From Zhengitettix transpicula (lineage: Eukaryota; Arthropoda; Insecta; Orthoptera; Tetrigidae), in the NCBI GenBank assembly GCA_037074705.1, contig CM073591.1, forward strand, positions 38,916,587 through 38,980,586: DNA of 64,000 nucleotides, given 5' to 3'. Both the position numbers and the translations under genes were made by a program. The notes under the pieces are model-generated. The model was not told the DNA's origin. It was given only the letters and a program-made list of their open reading frames with translations, and did no database searches. Shown one piece after another: positions 19,001 to 29,828 of this stretch; the first letter of the stretch is position 1, and every line of letters begins with the position of its first letter.

Positions 19001-22000
19001 AACGCTATCACTGATGTTGTTTTATTATTTTACATAGTTATCTTCGTAAAAATGGTAGCTTGGGGTGATGCAGCACATAACTTAAAAAACTCACGAGCGA
19101 AACAGAATTCACAGAGAAAAGGAAATTACGCATCACAAGAGAAAACAGCTTGACATAAAAGTAGGGGAACTATACTGCTTGATAAGAAGAAATTCCAAAG
19201 TATCTTTGAAAAATAAAGCCACTGTTTATAAAATCGTCATAAACCCCATATGGAATCGCGCAATGATCCAGGATCCACAATAAAGAATCCTCTGTAAGTC
19301 GTTAATGCCCCGTCGAATTCGACGAACCACACCGTCCACGTCCCTTCAGTTCAAGTAGTTATTCAGAAAAGACTCACCGAACACCACGGAAAATATAACA
19401 CCACTCAAATCACTAGCAGAATTGCTAAGGCCAAGAAACTACAGAAGACTTAGAATAGTCAATAGACCTAGCATGCATCGCTGGATGTCAGTCTGGGCTA
19501 AAAATTCAGATTTATAAATTAATAAACCAACTAAATTTGTTAGAAATATTTTTTAATGCTTCCTTTTTTGAACCGCTTTTGGATGGAAAACGGCTAGTGT
19601 GAGAGGACCCTTTAAAGCCTCAATTTTTTAATTACCCGCACATAAAGATATGGCCAGCGTCTCGATTGGTTGTTAATAATTCCTAAAGTGAGTGAGTGGG
19701 AGTTGAATAAGATCCTTGAATTTTTCATTTAATTCGTCAAGTGAGCCTTTGGGCATTCGAAAATAATCGAAAAATACATTTTCATCTTTCCCCAAGTCCT
19801 CAATTAATGTATGAAATAATCCCTTCTTTCATTGATAGGATGACTTTTCGTCATCGACAATTATATAAACTATAAAGAATTATTTTTGTGGGCCAAAGAA
19901 ATTTTTATATAAGTTTATTACAGTTAAGCATGAAAAACTCTTATCTCAGGCACCTGTGGTTTTTACATAGAAGAGATCTGCTGCCCGTACCAAATACGTG
20001 CTGCTATTCTGTGTTGTGTTGCTTGCTGTAGCTCTCGTACCGACGTCTCCGTATCTCACAACCGGCAGAACGGGTTAAGTGCAGTGATGACTTTAGTCAG
20101 GACCATTGCAAAGCGTCGACTCAGGGCTTGACCACTGGCTAAGGCGTCGGCCTCCGGGATTGATTGCTGGCAAGCCGTCGTACTAAATTGTGTGGCTTCG
20201 TCGAATTCTTCACTAAAAAATTGTGGCCCCTTTCTCACGACGATTCTGCCTCGGACTATATCAGAGACAACAACTTGGAAAAGTTTACAGCAGAACTCAT
20301 GAGATTTGCAGATCGGTGACACTTAAAACGTGTCCACCACATCCACCAGCTGCGGTGAGCGCAGAACAACTGTACAGTTTCAAAAGCTTATCTCCGTTCC
20401 CTCCATTATAGCCTTCCATTCTGTTACTTTTTTTCATTATTAGAAAACTTCGTCGAAATGTCAGTTTCACTGATTCTTCCATTGTTACAAGCAGCTGCAG
20501 CTCCGTAGTCAACAATGGCCAACTATTCTGTCATGTTGAGGCCAACAATCGAGACAGGACACGAAAATTACTTGGATGGAAATATTTATCTCCTCCACCC
20601 CCACGCACGTGCACGATTTCGAATTCTCCAAACCACAGCAAACAACACTTCCGAGATAAAGCAAAACTAAACCAAAATACTCGCGTTACAAAACAGAATG
20701 CAATAACCTGTGATTTTTCTTCAAGAATATAAAATATATATTAAACGACTGATAATTGATAAATTGTTAATTTTATTAACTAACCACAATGTTTTTAATC
20801 AGTAGTCAAATTGATATGAGAAAGTAATCCTTCATTTTCAAAATTGAAAATTAACGGTTTGCTTTTAAAGAATATCAAAAATATAATTTTAAGTTTAAAA
20901 AAATTATATGTAGGTTCTTGTTATAATATGTTGGCCTAAATGCTTCTGAAAATTCTTTTCCTTATATAATTCAAACAAAAAATCAGTCCTCCAGTTAATC
21001 AGCGTTACATTGACACATCTTTCTTGACTTTATGTGAAATTTTATATTTATTTAATTTCAGCTGATCGTGACTGATTGTGGAAAGATGAGATGTTAATGT
21101 AACATTGGGTAACTCGAGGACTGATTTTTTGTTTGAATTATTTAACAAAATGCAGTCCATAGATAAACTGGTGTTATTGTTTCAATGTACAGAAAGCTCC
21201 TCACAATTCTAAATTAAAGATTTTGAAAATGAATGATTATTTCATTTCAGTTTCTGGACTGATTAAAAACATTAGGGTTAAATGTATCGTAGATATTAAC
21301 GTCTGTTAAGAATAATAATATTAAATACGACCTTCAAACAGACATACTTTAAATCCGCGTCAAAAAGTCTGGCACTTTTAAATTTAAACTTTCTTAGTTA
21401 TTGTTTCTCTATTTAATGTTTGTCTGTGTGAAGGTCGTATTTAATATTATTATTGTTAATTCCTCAAATTAGCAAGAATTTGTTTACGATTTATTGTAAC
21501 AGCACAACCGTCAACCACCAACTGAGATCATGTTGCCTTCGGGGGTTTCTCGGGAATAATTTTAACTTATTTCCGGTTCGGATTTTCGCCGTCCGTTTTT
21601 TGTCTGGTCGTGGGAATCCGGGAGATCTGGAACTGGAAAACATCTGAGAGCACGCACCGATCTATGTTGCCAGAGTAATCGGCACGTTTTGCATTAATCT
21701 CGGCGCCCAGCTAAACGTGCCAAAAAAAACCAACAAAAAAACATGTAACATCGGGCAGCAGGGAAACCGAAACGGTGAAGTCACTTCCCAAAGGGACTGA
21801 GAATAAGTTATGTCAGCCTCGTAGTGGGAGTTGAATACAAGAATTTGAAGACTGGCAGAAACGGTCTGATTGGCTAGTACCCGTGGAGAGATCCGGTGGG
21901 CGGGACATTTGCTCGCCGAGGTTTTAAGATGGCCTGCAGATCAGGGAGGAGGCAGTAAAACGAGCACCCATGGTCCTGGATTACGAGTGGAAGTGGCAGC

Positions 22001-24539
22001 GGAATTGTGAGCTGGGCAGTCCGCTCCACGGTAAGCGGAAGTGATCCGTAAACGGATCAGCCGAGACGGAGGCGACCGACGATTGTTACGTAGGGTCCAG
22101 AGAGGTTGATTACGTTGCAGGTTCGGGAACAGATCCGGTAATGTATTGCAACAACATGCCCCGTCGACGTCGGAGTCCGCTAAATTTCCTCGAGAGAAGA
22201 AGTTTCGTTATCTTTTAAAACCGGTAGTAATCATGTTTATAAAATTTGTAATAGGAACAGAAAATTCATCCATACTTTCTTTAACACAGACATTGTTTTA
22301 ATAAAAATAAATTTAAAAAAGAAACTACGTTTCGTTACATAAATATATCAAGTTTTACGTCTGAGTAAATAAATCTGATGATAAAACAGCCAACAACAGA
22401 CATTTTTTTATTAATTAAATAAAACGATATTTGATACAGAGATATGTACATTATAAAGATATTATTGTAGGAATGTATATCTTTATAATGAATACATCTC
22501 TGTATTTTTTTACTCCGTTAGCTTTCCCTGAAGAGGACCGAAACACGTCGTAATTTATTTAATTGATAAAATAAAATATTTTTAAATGTCTGTTTTTGGC
22601 AGTTTTACCAATGTTTCGTTCCATATTTGCACCTTCTTCAGATTGTGGCTGTACGGAGATATTACAAACATTAACAAATCTATCTAAAAATAATTAAGAT
22701 ATTAAACAACTGCCGAAAAAGTTTTCACAGTTGTTTAATGCATTTTGATAATAAGTATAGTTTCCAAAAATTGTGTTATTATATTATTTATTTATATTTA
22801 TAGTCCCATCAACCACTCTGGTGATTAGCAACTTTGTTTGGGAACTAAAGAGTTGGTGGTTTCTCAGTATGGAAATAGACAAAACACCCATGGCCTCGCC
22901 GGCATTCGAGCCCGTGACCTGTGCGATGCGATCACAACACCACAGGAGGCCGTCTATTATTTTTTTTTATCAAATTCATTAATTTATGTAATTTCTCCGT
23001 AGTCTCAAACTGAAAAAAGAACAAATATGCTCCGAAAATGTTGCTGTTTTTTAAAATAAATACCTGTGATTGGTCGGAAAATATTTGTATTTTTACATAT
23101 AATTAATTCAATATTTAAATTTGTCATCAGTTGTATAATTTAATTTCAACCTTCTCTAATAGAATATAAATAATAAGAAATTAATCAACCTATTCAATCA
23201 GAGAATCGTATAACACTGACGGTTAAAAATGCAAAGTTGATATCAATTACAAATAATCAAAGTTATTTTTTAAAAGATTGCTGCCCCAAGTGCAGTTCTC
23301 GTTGTAAAAATATTTCCATGATTTTTACAACCTGAAAGATTACAAATTTAGAAGATACCGGCGTTCAATTGTATTAGCTTTGTGTTTTCCGTGGTTCTTC
23401 AATTTAAATCTTCCCTAGCGGTGATTCACAGCAATATTTATCTGTTTTTTCCATGTCTCCCGAGACCGCTTTCACTGGGTCACTATTTAAAGCCTTCTCA
23501 CTCACATGATGTATTCGCTTAATAAAATTTTAATCCTTTGCCATAATACACAAGTGCACGTCACCGTTGTTCCTACCTGCGTCTTTTCAGATAGAATCTT
23601 ATTCTCATCGCTTTCTCACCTATCAATAATAATAGTACAGAATGTTAGGTTCCTCAATAATTCACAGGTTTAAATCACGGAAAAGAAGATGACGAACAGG
23701 GTCGTGAAAACGCGATAGGATCAACAAAATAAGTCAGATGATTACAAGGACTCAAGTTCAATAATATTAAAAATTAATCGAATAATGTTTATGAACCGCT
23801 GTATTGTCTCTCAGCTTATTTTTGAAATCAACACATTGCCGTTTCAAAAAACGATTTAGGCTAAAGACGAGTCTGGAAGCAGCACAGCTGACTTCATATT
23901 AAACGGTGACGTCACAGCGTGAGAACGACTCGTAACTATAATCGAGACGCAGAAGCACAACTAGGCCCACAACTTTAGAAATAAACAAAAAAAATATTTT
24001 AACCACTCTGAATATATTCTTTTATTCTCGTCGAACCTGTTGCTGTGCTAATTAATAAATCATTTAAACATTTGTTTTATTTGCATGAATTTGTCTTCCA
24101 GAAATTTCTTTTACTTGTTAATATCTTGTTCTGAAACTGGTTCACGACTAATAATGAGAACAAATGAAATATTGAGATCATTATTAGTGCTGCTTAGAAT
24201 TGGTTTTCGACGTATACATCGCGATGGCTAGATTTAATGAATTCGTGCAATTTTTCCACGATGTAATGATCAGGAAGTTAATTTGCAGATTCAATTGCGT
24301 AAGGGTATGACGTTTTAGGTGTGAGGCTTGGTGGGTGAATGCAAATTCGTTAATTAACAATGGAAATATTATGTTAGCGGTATAAGAATCTGGTACATCT
24401 TAATGTATATCCGATCAATGCTTTATTACGATAATAAAAGTAACATCTTACCTTCTTTCTTACTCTCTTGCGAGCTTGCTATCGGGTAAGAACTCTTGCC
24501 GAACGGAAATAACATAGTTTCTTGCGGCATCGAAACCAT
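10069..24539 (-). CDS. CEP57: CEP57-family centrosomal coiled-coil protein (six coding exons)
   Basis: Coding exons on the minus strand, 5' to 3': 24539-24452, 13568-13464, 13359-13250, 13171-11235, 11013-10869, 10239-10069. All are in phase, giving 851 residues. The family localises to centrosomes/kinetochores and binds microtubules. Seen: an N-terminal coiled coil with AENRCDTLKQQLGYMKML (about residues 70-90), the counterpart of the CEP57 LLEKQLEYMR segment, and the family hallmark PFVVGKSTTPSH near residues 543-554 in the microtubule-binding half. The last 56 residues include a RLAKLLRNVQQFQEKL helix like the end of vertebrate CEP57. Odd: a single 1937-nt central exon, mostly basic/acidic low-complexity sequence, makes the protein much longer than vertebrate CEP57 (about 500). 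Intron 1 is about 10.9 kb. The first exon is short and rests on phase, a good donor and the CEP57-like coil after it. Confidence 0.85.
10240..10868 (-). other. CEP57 intron 5
   Basis: AT-rich, 629 bp, with nothing recognisable. Splice signals are read on the minus strand (donor GTATGT at 10868-10863). Confidence 0.6.
13569..14700 (-). other. Start of CEP57 intron 1 (3' part)
   Basis: No coding exon seen. A 14140-14330 stretch of higher complexity (C-rich, with GTAGGATCC and CCCGCCACGTGG) may be a repeat but matches nothing I recognise. Confidence 0.4.
14701..14731 (-). other. Hammerhead-like relic (perfect stem II)
   Basis: On the minus strand: CAGATGA, TTTAT, then a perfect hairpin GGCTA-AACG-TAGCC followed by GAAAG. 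It matches the CUGAUGA / stem II / GAAA layout with one core change. Likely the terminal repeat of a decayed PLE. Confidence 0.4.
15012..15040 (-). other. Hammerhead-like motif in the left inverted arm
   Basis: Minus strand: CTGACGA, a 17-nt spacer with weak pairing, then GAAACG. This is the same motif as in the right arm at 15987-16015 in the opposite orientation. Core bases fit CUGANGA...GAAA; stem II is degenerate. Confidence 0.4.
15135..15900 (-). pseudogene. PLE reverse transcriptase C-terminus and GIY-YIG remnant
   Basis: Minus-strand frames give ESNHSLDVTVSILN...WFRKPLD (post-RT thumb region), a KRAVEYNLVDRAI block, then HCVVYKISCSNCKYTY and, in another frame, NTRIKEHI. These are the usual PLE order leading into and through the GIY-YIG nuclease. 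Stops and frameshifts break it, and the RT palm is absent. Confidence 0.7.
15987..16015 (+). other. Hammerhead-like motif in the right inverted arm
   Basis: CTGACGA followed after 17 nt by GAAACG; the mirror copy of the motif at 15012-15040. Stem II pairing is weak. Confidence 0.4.
16079..16915. other. CEP57 intron 1 segment
   Basis: AT-rich and unremarkable, with a short CA/TA microsatellite at about 16828-16859. Confidence 0.5.
16930..17021. repeat. Inverted repeat with hammerhead-like core
   Basis: Left arm CGATAACATTCAGCGTCATC (16930-16949). The right arm (16991-17021) is its complement, interrupted by an 11-nt insertion carrying TCATCGAAAC. The right arm reads TTGATGA...CGAAACG, close to CUGAUGA...GAAA. 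Probably the paired end of another PLE relic. Confidence 0.45.
17040..18040. other. CEP57 intron 1 segment
   Basis: No gene seen. A C15-16 homopolymer lies at about 17889-17904. The 20-bp sequence ACAAAATTTGTGTAGCATT (around 17191) recurs inverted near 24670, so a dispersed repeat may be present. Confidence 0.4.
18054..18093 (+). ncRNA. Hammerhead-ribozyme-like motif with canonical core
   Basis: ACGTC (18054-18058) pairs as stem III with ACGT (18090-18093), placing C18058 at the cleavage position. CTGATGA (18063-18069) is an exact core. Stem II is GTCGC-AAATTA-GCGAC (18071-18086), five perfect pairs with one extra G before it, followed by GAAA. Only four bases (AAAC) stand where stem I should be, so self-cleavage as a monomer is doubtful. 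Hammerheads of this kind are known in PLE terminal repeats and retrozymes; activity is untested. Confidence 0.5.
18150..18400 (+). mobile_element. Jockey-like LINE reverse transcriptase relic, part 1
   Basis: Reading across frames gives QGSVLGPSLLC near 18200, the hallmark before the catalytic motif of jockey-type RTs, then HHDPQLATTNLQ near 18305-18340 and a WTIKGN-like piece. The catalytic YADD segment between them is deleted. Confidence 0.6.
18426..18610. repeat. Dispersed repeat, copy A
   Basis: Shares ordered blocks with 61365-61560: GTGCTACAGCAC, AAATTAATTT, CTTCGAT-TCGAAGA, GTGGCGCATTGCTCC, AGCTGGA and CAGCCAGTGCTAT. It sits between the two halves of the LINE relic, so it probably inserted into it. 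Confidence 0.6.
19150..19480 (+). mobile_element. Jockey-like LINE relic, part 2 (RT C-terminus)
   Basis: Frames read SLKNKATVYKIVINPIWNRA, then VNAPSNSTNHTVHVPSVQ and TEHHGKYNTTQ. This is the usual jockey-like order (YK..I.PIW, then NAPWYV.N..LH.DL). It continues the relic at 18150-18400 after an insertion of about 750 bp. Non-functional. Confidence 0.65.
19481..20960. other. CEP57 intron 1 segment, unclassified
   Basis: About 1.5 kb. Relatively GC-rich, complex sequence at about 19990-20600 suggests a former repeat or transposon, and short frames exist on both strands. None matches a family I recognise, so I assign no gene. Confidence 0.35.
20966..21141. mobile_element. MITE-like foldback element
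   Basis: Perfect 26-bp inverted ends at 20966-20991 and 21116-21141, containing TTCAAACAAAAAATCAGTCC and its complement. They extend imperfectly inward (GTTACATTGACA..ATCTTTC against its complement) to arms of about 65 bp. It is about 176 bp long and non-coding. No target duplication could be fixed. Confidence 0.6.
21311..21454. repeat. Long near-perfect inverted repeat
   Basis: Arms 21311-21344 and 21421-21454 match at 33 of 34 positions (TTAAATACGACCTTCA core) and are separated by 76 bp. This could be a small foldback element or solo hairpin-forming TE. Confidence 0.7.
21470..22500. other. GC-richer unclassified block in CEP57 intron 1
   Basis: About 21480-22240 is clearly less AT-rich than its surroundings, with many CG dinucleotides, but has no sustained reading frame. 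This suggests a non-coding TE part such as a LINE 5' UTR or an LTR, family not recognised. Confidence 0.35.
22528..22544 (+). other. Hammerhead-like core relic
   Basis: CTGAAGA-GGACC-GAAAC: core consensus with almost no stem II left. It lies about 90 bp from the oppositely oriented motif at 22613-22641, as for paired PLE ends. Confidence 0.3.
22613..22641 (-). other. Hammerhead-like core relic
   Basis: Minus strand: CTGAAGA, 17 nt with poor pairing, then GAAAC. Probably the remnant of another PLE terminal repeat. Confidence 0.3.
22801..22955 (-). repeat. tRNA-derived SINE-like sequence
   Basis: The minus strand carries a B-box-like GGGCTCGAATGCC preceded about 40 nt upstream by a candidate A-box region. 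The remainder (GGTTGATGGGACTA end) is non-coding. Called from promoter-box resemblance only. Confidence 0.35.
22960..24451. other. Distal CEP57 intron 1
   Basis: About 1.5 kb of AT-rich sequence running to the donor of CEP57 exon 1. No recognisable gene or element. Confidence 0.5.
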
Positions 24540-25572
24540 CTTGCTTTCAACAGCACTGATTAATTTTAAAGTTTAATAGCTGAAATCACAAGGTTTATTT
24601 ATAAACAAATTAGATCTCATCACTGATAGGGAGAAGCCAAGGGACGGGCAGTGAACACTAGATTAACAACAATGCTACACAAATTTTGTCTGGGGAAAAA
24701 TAATCATAGAATATACTTACGGTTCACTGAACGACACTATTTTATTTTTTCAAGACAATGATTGGCCAATATTCTTGCATACTACGAATATTAGACCAAT
24801 AATTCCCAACCTAACGAAATATTTTGACCTAACATATCTGCTTTCAAATTTATACTGCTGTTACGTGGTACATTGTGACGTATGGTCACAGGGGTTACAA
24901 TATATAGTTTCCAAAATTTAAATTAAATACTTTTGACAAATAATGTGTTGAATTTTTTTAAAAATAAGTAAATAGTTTTGAGTTTATAAGTAAGTAGATT
25001 TGAGTATATTTAATAGATTTTAAAAAGTTAGTAATTATCGATGGTGTGTTTAGATCAGTATGGAGTTTATTTGGTTCATTCATATCTCTGCAGCCTGAGT
25101 ATCCTTGGCATTTGCCGCAATTACGAAATAAAGTGGGCGAGATCTGTTAATTCCTATCTCCGGTTGTATTTGACTCAGTTGGTCAGCTTTAAACGGGGAT
25201 TGCTCTACGCTTGTCATGTGGCCATGATTTATTACAGTTTTCTACAAATAAAACGTCTCGCCAGCGCGGCATATATAATGCATCATCGTGACAATGCTTA
25301 GTACTAGTTGCTTTATCCATAAATTAACTTCGCCGGGAAAGTTGATAAAGTTCGACAAGAGATATAAGTTTCATTTACGCAAACATCTTGTTAAGTTTAC
25401 AAATTAACGTGGTTTCGTTCTGCAGGGTGGTTTATTGTCTTGTTCTGTCTGGTGGTTCAAATATTGAATTGTGTAAATAAAAGTGAACGTAAAGTAAATG
25501 TTTGTATGACCTTGTGCATTTCGACTGTGTATTTACAGTTTTCAGTGTACGATTGTCCTCGAAACATTTAAG
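24540..25572. promoter_or_regulatory. Divergent CEP57 / GNPAT promoter region
   Basis: About 1 kb between the start codons of two divergently transcribed genes. It must hold both 5' UTRs and probably a shared bidirectional promoter. I see no convincing TATA box or initiator. The role is inferred from position. Confidence 0.5.
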
Positions 25573-28500
25573 ATGACAGCAGGTATTTCTTTTTTCTGCT
25601 TGAGCTAATTTTATTTACATATCAGTCACTGTCTGTTATGGTTATAATAGGTAACTTTATTAACTTGTCATTTCTTTCACCAAGTTTCAGGTATGAGTGT
25701 GATAAATCCACTCAGATCTTTGAAAGAATTCCGAGATATATTGAGAGAAAAGCATGATAAAAGTGATTTCTTGTTTATGTCTCGTACTTGGAATCCTGTG
25801 ACTGCATATAAGCATATACACAAGACTAACCCTACTAAAATAAAGAGAGATGTATTTTGTAGTGTTCCTGTACAACGTGCAATTGAGGAGGTATGTTTCT
25901 ATACTTCTGTTAATATTTAATTCATGTACATATCAGTTAGACATAGTCTTTGTAGCTAGCCAATTTATTTATGTATTAATAAATAATATATATTGGTTTT
26001 TTGTTTGCTATTTGTGGTAACTTTTGTGATAATTGTAACAGTCTTTGTACTGGTCACTATTTGAGACATTAATGCAATTGTGGACTAATTTTTATTCCAG
26101 GTTTCAAGTGACTTGCAAGTCAATAAAGAACAGTTGTACAAGACTGTGCACAATATTTTAGATGAAATTGGGTATAACAAGCGTATGTCAGTTATTCGAT
26201 GGCTTGGACTGATGTTGACAAAAATTTTAAAGAGGAACTACACAAGTCTTAATGTTAATGAGAATAGTATCAATAGGGTAAATGAATATCAAAATTCATT
26301 ATTTGTCTAATGTTTTATTTCTTTTAAAAATGTTTAACTGGTCTAACTTTGGCATGTTTTGTATGACAGGTTAAATCTGCTATGGGGTCAAATCCTGTGA
26401 TATTTGCCCCAAGCCATCGGAGCTATGCTGATTTCATTCTCATGTCATATATATGTTTTAATTATGACATTGAGATACCTGTGATAGCTGCTGGAATGGG
26501 TAAGAATTATTTTGTGTTGGTATTTATAAATTTGGTCTCTTGTTAGTACACGGGTGCTTTACCAACAAAGCTATTAGTAGACTCCAGGTCTTGTATGACA
26601 CTTTCCCATACATTGTACAGTCAGAGCATGGCTTCACCTACAATTAACTATCTTCATGGCTTAACATTGGAACTCGAAAATGGATATTAATGAGAATTGA
26701 TAAACTGAACAATTCATTAATTCAAGGAAGAACAGAAGCTTAGTCATATAGGCCATGAAATTGAATTAAAGTATCAGGATGGAAAAATACTATGTTGAAC
26801 TTTTTGCAATAGTGGAATCTGTTCTGAAATGAGTGAAAATGTCTAATAATTACACATTCAAAGTTAAAATATCATAAAGCTGTTGGGTATCTCTTATATT
26901 AAGTTGTTATTGGTCTCTGAAGTATGTAGGCAGTGAAAGTTTTAATGTACAGAAGCAAATAGTACAAAATGTGGGTACAGACTACCTCAGTCAATTTTTC
27001 TTTTGTCTTATTAATGCCATTCTTATAAACTTTCTGATTAATTAATTAATATCAATATAAATTAAAGTGCAATTGTTTAAAAGTTGCATTTAAACTACAT
27101 CTGGAATTTCAGATTTTTATTCCATGTGGCTATTGGGTCAAATGCTGAGGGACACTGGAGCATTTTTCATGCGCCGGTCATTTGGCAAAGACAAACTATA
27201 TTGGGCTATTTTTAGTGAGTATGTACACAAACTTGTTACTGATGGGGACACTGCTATAGAGTTCTTCATTGAAGGAACAAGGAGTCGGACTGCAAAATCA
27301 TTGATGCCAAAGTTTGGTTTGTGTTACTTTATTCATTTAATGTTATTAATATATATTAATGATTGTTGTAATCAATGTTATGCTTCTGTAGGGTTCTTAA
27401 CAATGGCCCTGCAACCATTCTTTGAGGGTCTTGTCCCAGATATTACAATTGTTCCCATAAACATAAGCTATGATCGTACTTTGGAAGAAGCACTATTTGC
27501 CTATGAATTGCTTGGAGTCCCTAAACCAAAGGAATCTACAACGGTGAGCAGTTTTGTAGTGTTTATCGGTGCACAAGTAAAATTATGTACATTTATAGTA
27601 AGTTCAACATATTATAAATGTGCAGTATCTTATGATATAATTAATCAGTTGTGTGTCTTGTATTCAAAAAGGTAAATTTCGCTACCATACCCTTAACACT
27701 GAGGAATATATTGGAAACGTTTTGATTTTGTTTTATCTGAACTTTCAAGAATTATTATTTCTGGCAAATAAAATAAATATATTATTGTCTTGGTATTATC
27801 ATTTCTTATTAATTGTTTTGTTTATCATAAATACACCGTATGTTGTGCCTTTAATATTTTTTCTAACTTCAACTTTGAGAATTCTACTTCCAAAACATTC
27901 TTCAATTCAGACAAAGTCATACAAACTACCTTTCCTCAATGACACACTCGTTTACTTTTTACCTTTCACTATATGCTCATGTTTGTGTATGTGTATATTT
28001 CCTGATAAAAGGGAGTCTGGGTTCTCAATAATTTGAAATTTTATTTTGTACTTGCCGCATGTTGATATTAGGTAAGTCAACTACTTGCTGTCCTTCATTC
28101 CTATCCAAATGAGTTAATCAGTTGCCAATGTCCCTATCTCTCTATGTAATATTGGTATGGGAAGGAAAGGTAAGAGAGATAAGTTGTGGCTTACCTGAAA
28201 GTTATGTTGCCATAAGGAACTGAAGGCTGTTCTTTAAATTTTTGGAGGCTCTCAGCCTCTGTATTCAGAAAGGAGTGTTACTCCATTTCACGCACTGGAG
28301 GAGGAGGCCAAGACCCTCCGAAAATTTGAAGAACAACCTTCAGTTCCTTATGGCGACACCACACTTCACTTTCAGGTAAGCCACAACCCCTCTATTCCCT
28401 TTCCATACCAATATTGCAATTATTTTTGACAATGTCATATCCTTACTAATATATATTGTAATAACCACTTTTTAAATCAATTAATTAATAAACAGTGCCT

Positions 28501-29785
28501 CACGTTGAGGTCGCCAAAACGTAATAATCTATACGGGCGTCTAATAACAAAAAATTAAACTTTATAACAAAACAGATTTATTAAACAAAAATTTACATTT
28601 ATCAAAATTTAATACTATAAAAGATCTCTTTTTCTCATGGGTCTTTACCTGGGCTTGACAATGGAACAGAATCGAAAAATGCCCAACATGTATGTTTTAA
28701 TTAAACAAAACAAATATTTATTAAATTTATCAACGGACTTAACTTACAGCTTGCTTCTAATTTTTAGTATAACAAAGAAGGGAACGAAATCTGACTGATT
28801 ATCCTTTAAATACCGTTTACATCTGATTATATTGTTCATTCTCACTTACTGTTTCTCAGGTCTCTTGGGCTCGTATCTTTAGATTCGCACTTCATATCTT
28901 ACACGTTCATACACTTATTCCAACACAATCCCTCTGGTTCGCTGCTGCCTGGTTTTCCATATATTGTTACGTCTCCTAGATGTTCCTTGTGAAGTTCGTC
29001 GGCGTCGGTTGTCGTATCCGGTCGCACCTCCTCTGTGTTATAAGTCTAATTCCAAACAGCACGCTGGCTCCACACTCATTACTGACTGCCGACTCACGTC
29101 TCACTCACGACTAAGTCTCGACTCTATGTCCAACTCCAAACTGCCTCTTTCCTCCTCCTCACTTTACGTCCAACTCCACACTGACTATAACAATAGGATA
29201 TTCCTCTATATATACAGCTAGCATCCCGGTCCCTCTCCTGGTTCAAAAGTCCGTCGCCATGGTTAATGTGACAGCATCCCATTAACGAGATTTACTTTCT
29301 TGCCGCTGGAGTCCTTCCTTCCCGTGCTTTACAAGTGCGCGACCCTAATTTCCCTTGCAGCTGCTAGGCCCTTCGTCACGTCTCATTGCAATTACTTTGC
29401 AATTTACCCTTGTCCGTTTGACCAGCACTTCCTATAACAAATCGCCGTTTCCCGATCTTTTCAAGTTACGGCCTCCTTTCTTGTCCCAAGCAAATACGCC
29501 AACTGTCAGGTCATTTATCCTAACTCGATGTCTTTCAAAGACCCATACATCTCGTTCGCTCTTAAGTTCTGACCCCTCCACACGTGCGTCGTGACGAATT
29601 TCTTCCGACAGAAACCGTCCTTCCAAGTTACGCTTCTGACGGCAAGTCTCCCTAGTCGGAGATAAATGTCTTTTGCTTCTTCAAAGAGCCCCTAATCATT
29701 TTTCACACGCTTTCTCTTCACCACTCGTGTGCTGTTCCGAGCCAATACCTCTAATTTAATGCATTACATTATTTAATGCATTACA

Positions 29786-29828
<43 letters not shown>

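Noticed and set aside
20056..20515. Minus-strand open frames of 72-88 codons in CEP57 intron 1
   Set aside because: No recognised domain, no splice-phase partner with neighbouring exons, and located in a repeat-like block.
27653..28036. 127-codon frame after GNPAT exon 6
   Set aside because: Hydrophobic AT-driven frame in the intron; the GNPAT reading continues at 30792 with the expected [14 protein letters not shown].
28964..29626. Open frames inside GNPAT intron 6
   Set aside because: They lie in a non-coding LTR-like block with a minus-strand TATA box; compositions are serine/arginine-rich and not protein-like.
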